A stretch of 64,000 nucleotides of DNA from Lysinibacillus parviboronicapiens (lineage in GTDB: Bacteria > Bacillota > Bacilli > Bacillales_A > Planococcaceae): NCBI RefSeq assembly GCF_003049575.1, contig NZ_PYWI01000007.1, positions 94,325 to 158,324 of the forward strand. Reading direction: 5' to 3'. The notes below the pieces were generated by a model. That model searched no databases and was not told where the DNA came from. It was given only the letters and a program-made list of their open reading frames with translations. The position numbers and the translations under genes were made by a program. Shown in pieces: positions 61,451-64,000 of the stretch; position 1 is the first letter of the stretch, and every line of letters starts with the position of its first letter.

Positions 61451-62668
61451 CTAGTACTCTGCTTTTCGGTAGTCACTGAAAGCGCGATCAAAGTGTCTCA
61501 TCAATGACTCGAGAGGACCGTTAGGGAGCCGTGCGACCAACCACCCTATCACTAGCGTTGCAGCCACGACAAGAAGTTCACCGAATGGAATCCCACTAAC
61601 ACTATATTCTATTCCCGCAAGTTCAAGGGACCATATTACGACGAATTGAACTGCATACATCGTCAATGCCACGCGTCCGACTGCAGCGAAAGGTCTTAAC
61701 ACTATAGAGGTCTTCTTCGCTACCAGACATACCAGTCCAAGCACGATTAATGCGCCACCTAGTCCAATCAGCGTTTGGAACATTGACGCACTGTGCGGAG
61801 CTGTCGAGAAAAGCAGGTTCCATAGTGGCGGTTCCGTGTTGAGCGGCCAGATTGCATTCGGGTCTGGTGGGGTCGGCAGAGCACTACCTGTTCCTTGTTT
61901 ACCAATGAGCCACGCCTCGAAGGAACGGTTCAGCCCAGGGATAACAAAAGTACTTAGCATTTTACCGAATGCGAGAATGATACCGCCAATCCCCGCGAGA
62001 GAGAGTGCGGTACGTACCTTGGTAAGGTTAAGGCGCCCGACAGCCATACCTACGACAAATGCTGGAGCGAGTGCGAGAGTTGACATTGGACCTCCCGCAA
62101 TATCATAAAGGATGTACGATCCCGATAGGACGCTCATACCAAGAATCATCATCGGTGGGGCAGCCACTGTCAAAATGGTTGCTGTAATAACGAGCGTGCG
62201 AGTCGAACAGCGAACCAGTACTAACGCCAGTACGAACATTGCCGCATAAGCGGGCAAAATCACCCCGTACGGAGTATTCAGCAGGATGAGCAAATATCCA
62301 ATTACATCAATGAATACCGCGCGCGCGAGCATTCGTGCTGGGAACATGGTCGTCTCCGTTTCTCGATCCTTCATGCGTTGCGCCATGATAGAGTAAGAAA
62401 TACCGCCGCAGAGTAAGAATAGTAGCGTTGTGTTCCCGGAAACGATTGCAGAAATTGTTTCATTCGATCCAAAGTGCTGCAAATACATCCCTATGACCGC
62501 TAATCCCCGTGCTGCATCAAGTGCCACGAGACGCCGCCCTGATCCCCGTGAATTAGCTTGTGTGTTCCTTACTTTATCAGACTTCTGGTTGGCGATGTCA
62601 ATTTGCTCATCGTCCTGAATTATAATTGTACTACCGGACTCGCCCGGCATCTTGATACTATTTGACAA
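61451..62668 (-). CDS. DUF418-like / heparan N-acetyltransferase-like membrane protein
   Basis: 405 residues from TTG 62668 (GAGGAGG upstream). After a hydrophilic N-terminus (about 45 residues), RLVALDAARGLAVIGMYLQH starts the membrane part, with about ten helices. This is the signature of the DUF418/DUF1624 membrane acyltransferase group; the C-terminus (FGELLVVAATLVIGWLVARL then PNGPLESLMRHF) fits. It may acylate an envelope sugar. Its base use is clearly more G+C-rich than that of neighbouring genes, suggesting transfer from another lineage. The promoter matches that of the OatA-like gene. Confidence 0.8.
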   Translation of the reverse strand: MSNSIKMPGESGSTIIIQDDEQIDIANQKSDKVRNTQANSRGSGRRLVALDAARGLAVIGMYLQHFGSNETISAIVSGNTTLLFLLCGGISYSIMAQRMKDRETETTMFPARMLARAVFIDVIGYLLILLNTPYGVILPAYAAMFVLALVLVRCSTRTLVITATILTVAAPPMMILGMSVLSGSYILYDIAGGPMSTLALAPAFVVGMAVGRLNLTKVRTALSLAGIGGIILAFGKMLSTFVIPGLNRSFEAWLIGKQGTGSALPTPPDPNAIWPLNTEPPLWNLLFSTAPHSASMFQTLIGLGGALIVLGLVCLVAKKTSIVLRPFAAVGRVALTMYAVQFVVIWSLELAGIEYSVSGIPFGELLVVAATLVIGWLVARLPNGPLESLMRHFDRAFSDYRKAEY

Positions 62669-62740
62669 TTAACATTCCTCCTCAAAATGTTCTGAAGAAG
62701 CTCTCAATTACTTATAAATAGTAGTTACTTTACCAATTTC

Positions 62741-62796
62741 ACTATAGATGGTAGATGTCACAAAAGTTTGATCAATATGTAAACAAAATGTCACAA
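62741..62796 (-). promoter_or_regulatory. Activator-dependent promoter motif upstream of the DUF418-like gene
   Basis: The 43-bp block 62754-62796 carries ATGTCACAA twice on the plus strand (62755-62763 and 62788-62796, 33 bp apart, three helical turns). The -10 TATAGT is at 62746-62741, 7 bp from the block, and the -35 is poor. See 56998-57053. Confidence 0.8.
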
Positions 62797-62804
62797 CGAT
62801 ACTT

Positions 62805-62936
62805 GAAGCTTGTTATACACTAGAGGAAATTAAATCAACATTCGAAGAAGTAATTAAATTTGTACAACAAAAGCAGATAAAAAACCGTAATAACAGTTCA
62901 TACAAAAACACCCCAAAAGTTAGATTTTCACTCTAA
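62805..62936 (+). pseudogene. Gene fragment
   Basis: Open frame reading LEACYTLEEIKSTFEEVIKF, then VQQKQIKNRNN and a stop at 62934-62936, without a start. Protein-like but unidentified; its end runs into a perfect hairpin. Confidence 0.4.
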
Positions 62937-62947
62937 CTTTTGGGGTG
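62909..62947. repeat. Perfect 16-bp inverted repeat
   Basis: CACCCCAAAAGTTAGA (62909-62924) and TCTAACTTTTGGGGTG (62932-62947), 7-nt loop. Sequences ending CCCCAAAAGTTAGA occur at the ends of some IS3-type elements, so these could be two abutting IS ends. It may also work as a terminator (GCACCCTTTTT follows). Confidence 0.6.
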
Positions 62948-63012
62948 CAGCACCCTTTTTAAAGTTATTTATTTCTTGTTCAACTAACGCCCCGTTTGTC
63001 TTAAAGTAAAAT

Positions 63013-63570
63013 CTAATTCGTTTGATAATCCATTTGCATACGAATTTTTTCTTTTGCATCATTTCCTGCTAATTTTTCACAAAGATAAAGTCCTAAATCA
63101 ATTGATGAACTTACCCCTCTTGCAGTGATGATATCACCTTCATCTACAATTCTATCATCATCCACTGTACAATAATTTTTAAGATTTTCAAAAGCACTAG
63201 GGTAAGTTGTAGCTGATTTCCCATGTAATAAACCTGCCGAACCATATAATAAAGAACCAGTACATACAGAAGCCTTTAATCTACAAGATTTTGAAGTTTT
63301 TAACCATTCAATAAATGCACTATCATCAACTAATCTTCTTGTACCAAATCCCCCAGGAACTATAACCATGTCATATGTATCAAGAGGTTCATTTACTTTT
63401 GTTGGAGTAAGTATTAGTCCAGTACCATCCATAACTCGTTCAGTAAACGAACAAATTTCCCATTCCAACTCTGGAATAAAATTCATTGTTTTTAATCTAG
63501 TAACAGCGTCGTAAACTCCTATAAAATCTAATGCAGTTAAATCCTCAAAAATAACAAATGCGACTTTCAT
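63013..63570 (-). CDS. DJ-1/PfpI-family protein (class I amidotransferase-like)
   Basis: 185 residues. The nucleophile elbow is ASVCTGSLLYGSAGLL with the active Cys (about 102), the acidic residue is in VIFEDLTALDFIG and MVIVPGGFGTRRL shows the Rossmann-like core. Members act as glyoxalases, isonitrile hydratases, chaperones or the sensor half of AraC regulators; no HTH domain is here. GAGAGGG precedes the ATG by 7 nt. Monocistronic; reaction unknown. Confidence 0.88.
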   Translation of the reverse strand: MKVAFVIFEDLTALDFIGVYDAVTRLKTMNFIPELEWEICSFTERVMDGTGLILTPTKVNEPLDTYDMVIVPGGFGTRRLVDDSAFIEWLKTSKSCRLKASVCTGSLLYGSAGLLHGKSATTYPSAFENLKNYCTVDDDRIVDEGDIITARGVSSSIDLGLYLCEKLAGNDAKEKIRMQMDYQTN

Positions 63571-63825
63571 TCTTTAACCCTCTCAAATAAATAGTTAAAA
63601 CAAAACTTTGATAAAAAAGTACCGATCACAAAAGAAAACCACCTTTCCTCCTTACTAATCTCCCCAATAAATATATAAATTCCCCAAAGAATAAATAAAT
63701 CCTTCTTTAACTATTCTGCACCGTTAGTTTAAGTACATTTCTTCACAATCTCCAAAGTGATATTATCATAAATTTCAAATAAAAAAACCTCACCAGACTT
63801 ACTTTTTAAGTATAATCTTGCCTAA
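63571..63825. other. Intergenic region
   Basis: AT-rich spacer upstream of the DJ-1/PfpI gene; no gene or repeat is supported. Confidence 0.45.
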
Positions 63826-63869
63826 AATAAAAAAAAGTATATCCTTGCCAACACGGCAAAGATATACTT
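63826..63869 (-). terminator. Terminator for a minus-strand transcript
   Basis: 15-bp stem AAGTATATCTTTGCC/GGCAAGGATATACTT with one mismatch, 5-nt loop, then TTTTTTATTTT on the minus strand. Any gene it ends lies to the right, outside the window. Confidence 0.8.
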
Positions 63870-63923
63870 AAAATGTAAGCCCGAAATAAAAAAATAAGCG
63901 CACCTTTTCGGTACGCACGACGA

Positions 63924-63962
63924 ATGGCCATCTATCTGAAATTATTTCAAATAGATGGCTAT
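63924..63962. terminator. Hairpin, possible terminator
   Basis: ATGGCCATCTAT (63924-63935) pairs with ATAGATGGCTAT (63951-63962), extended by CTGAAAT/ATTTCAA, followed by TTTTG. The right flank to 64000 shows no gene start. Confidence 0.55.
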
Positions 63963-64000
63963 TTTGCACATGTCGCTTGAATATTTTTCGACCAAGGCAT

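Noticed and set aside
1..64000. CRISPR arrays, rRNA or tRNA genes
   Set aside because: No regularly spaced repeats with unique spacers, and no tRNA or rRNA signature was seen by eye on either strand.

Overview
The window looks like chromosomal DNA of a low-G+C, endospore-former-type Bacillota, most likely Lysinibacillus or a close relative. The grounds are an AT-rich sequence, strong AGGAGG-type ribosome sites with frequent TTG/GTG starts, an S-layer-homology (SLH) protein, a B. subtilis-like metQPN-yusE-yusF-gcvH-yusI-fadE-fadA-fadN gene order, and hut and FadR-type control. Genus assignment is inference from gene content; no rRNA or tRNA gene was seen.

Layout. 1-2054 (minus): operon of a degenerate-GGDEF/receiver protein, a membrane-anchored repeat protein and a cut-off membrane protein. 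2310-5239: methionine ABC importer under a SAM (S-box) riboswitch. 5232-12571: yusE, yusF, gcvH, yusI and the fatty-acid beta-oxidation genes fadN-fadA-fadE with a FadR-like operator. 12604-16347: thioredoxin-like protein, C39-like protein, 5'-3' exonuclease, FAD oxidoreductase and small repeats. 16369-18616: hutI-hutG (histidine degradation). 18754-23920: surface-polysaccharide operon (sugar-phosphate transferase, GT4 glycosyltransferase, two acyltransferase-like proteins, polysaccharide deacetylase). 24114-36336: mixed metabolic and transport genes (OsmC, esterase, Na/Pi cotransporter, NUMOD4-like protein, second CelD-type acyltransferase, flavoprotein dehydrogenase, Zn-alcohol dehydrogenase, ZIP transporter, RNA methylase-like protein). 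36709-39293: SLH protein and 3-hydroxyacyl-CoA dehydrogenase. 39443-46496: phosphonate/phosphite-type ABC importer (phnD-C-E-E) with a secreted protein and a divergent 5'-nucleotidase. 46658-50580: PP-loop ATPase, HxlR/MFS pair, aldo-keto reductase.

50876-52634 is a decayed mobile region: a truncated TniQ gene, a gene fragment, and an internally deleted ISL3-family element with intact inverted repeats and a perfect 8-bp target duplication, sitting in the 3' end of another small gene.

53105-62796 is the most interesting block: an LCP ligase, a free SGNH protein, an OatA-like acyltransferase whose SGNH domain is nearly identical to that free protein, a beta-propeller lipoprotein, a sensor kinase, a response regulator, and a G+C-rich DUF418-like membrane protein. 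The OatA gene and the DUF418 gene, almost 6 kb apart, share a 43-bp upstream motif (36/43 identical, no gaps) at the same distance from a -10 hexamer and with no good -35. This looks like an activator-dependent promoter, most simply of the neighbouring two-component system. I infer a small cell-envelope acylation or stress regulon.

62805-64000 holds a gene fragment, perfect hairpins and a DJ-1/PfpI-family gene.
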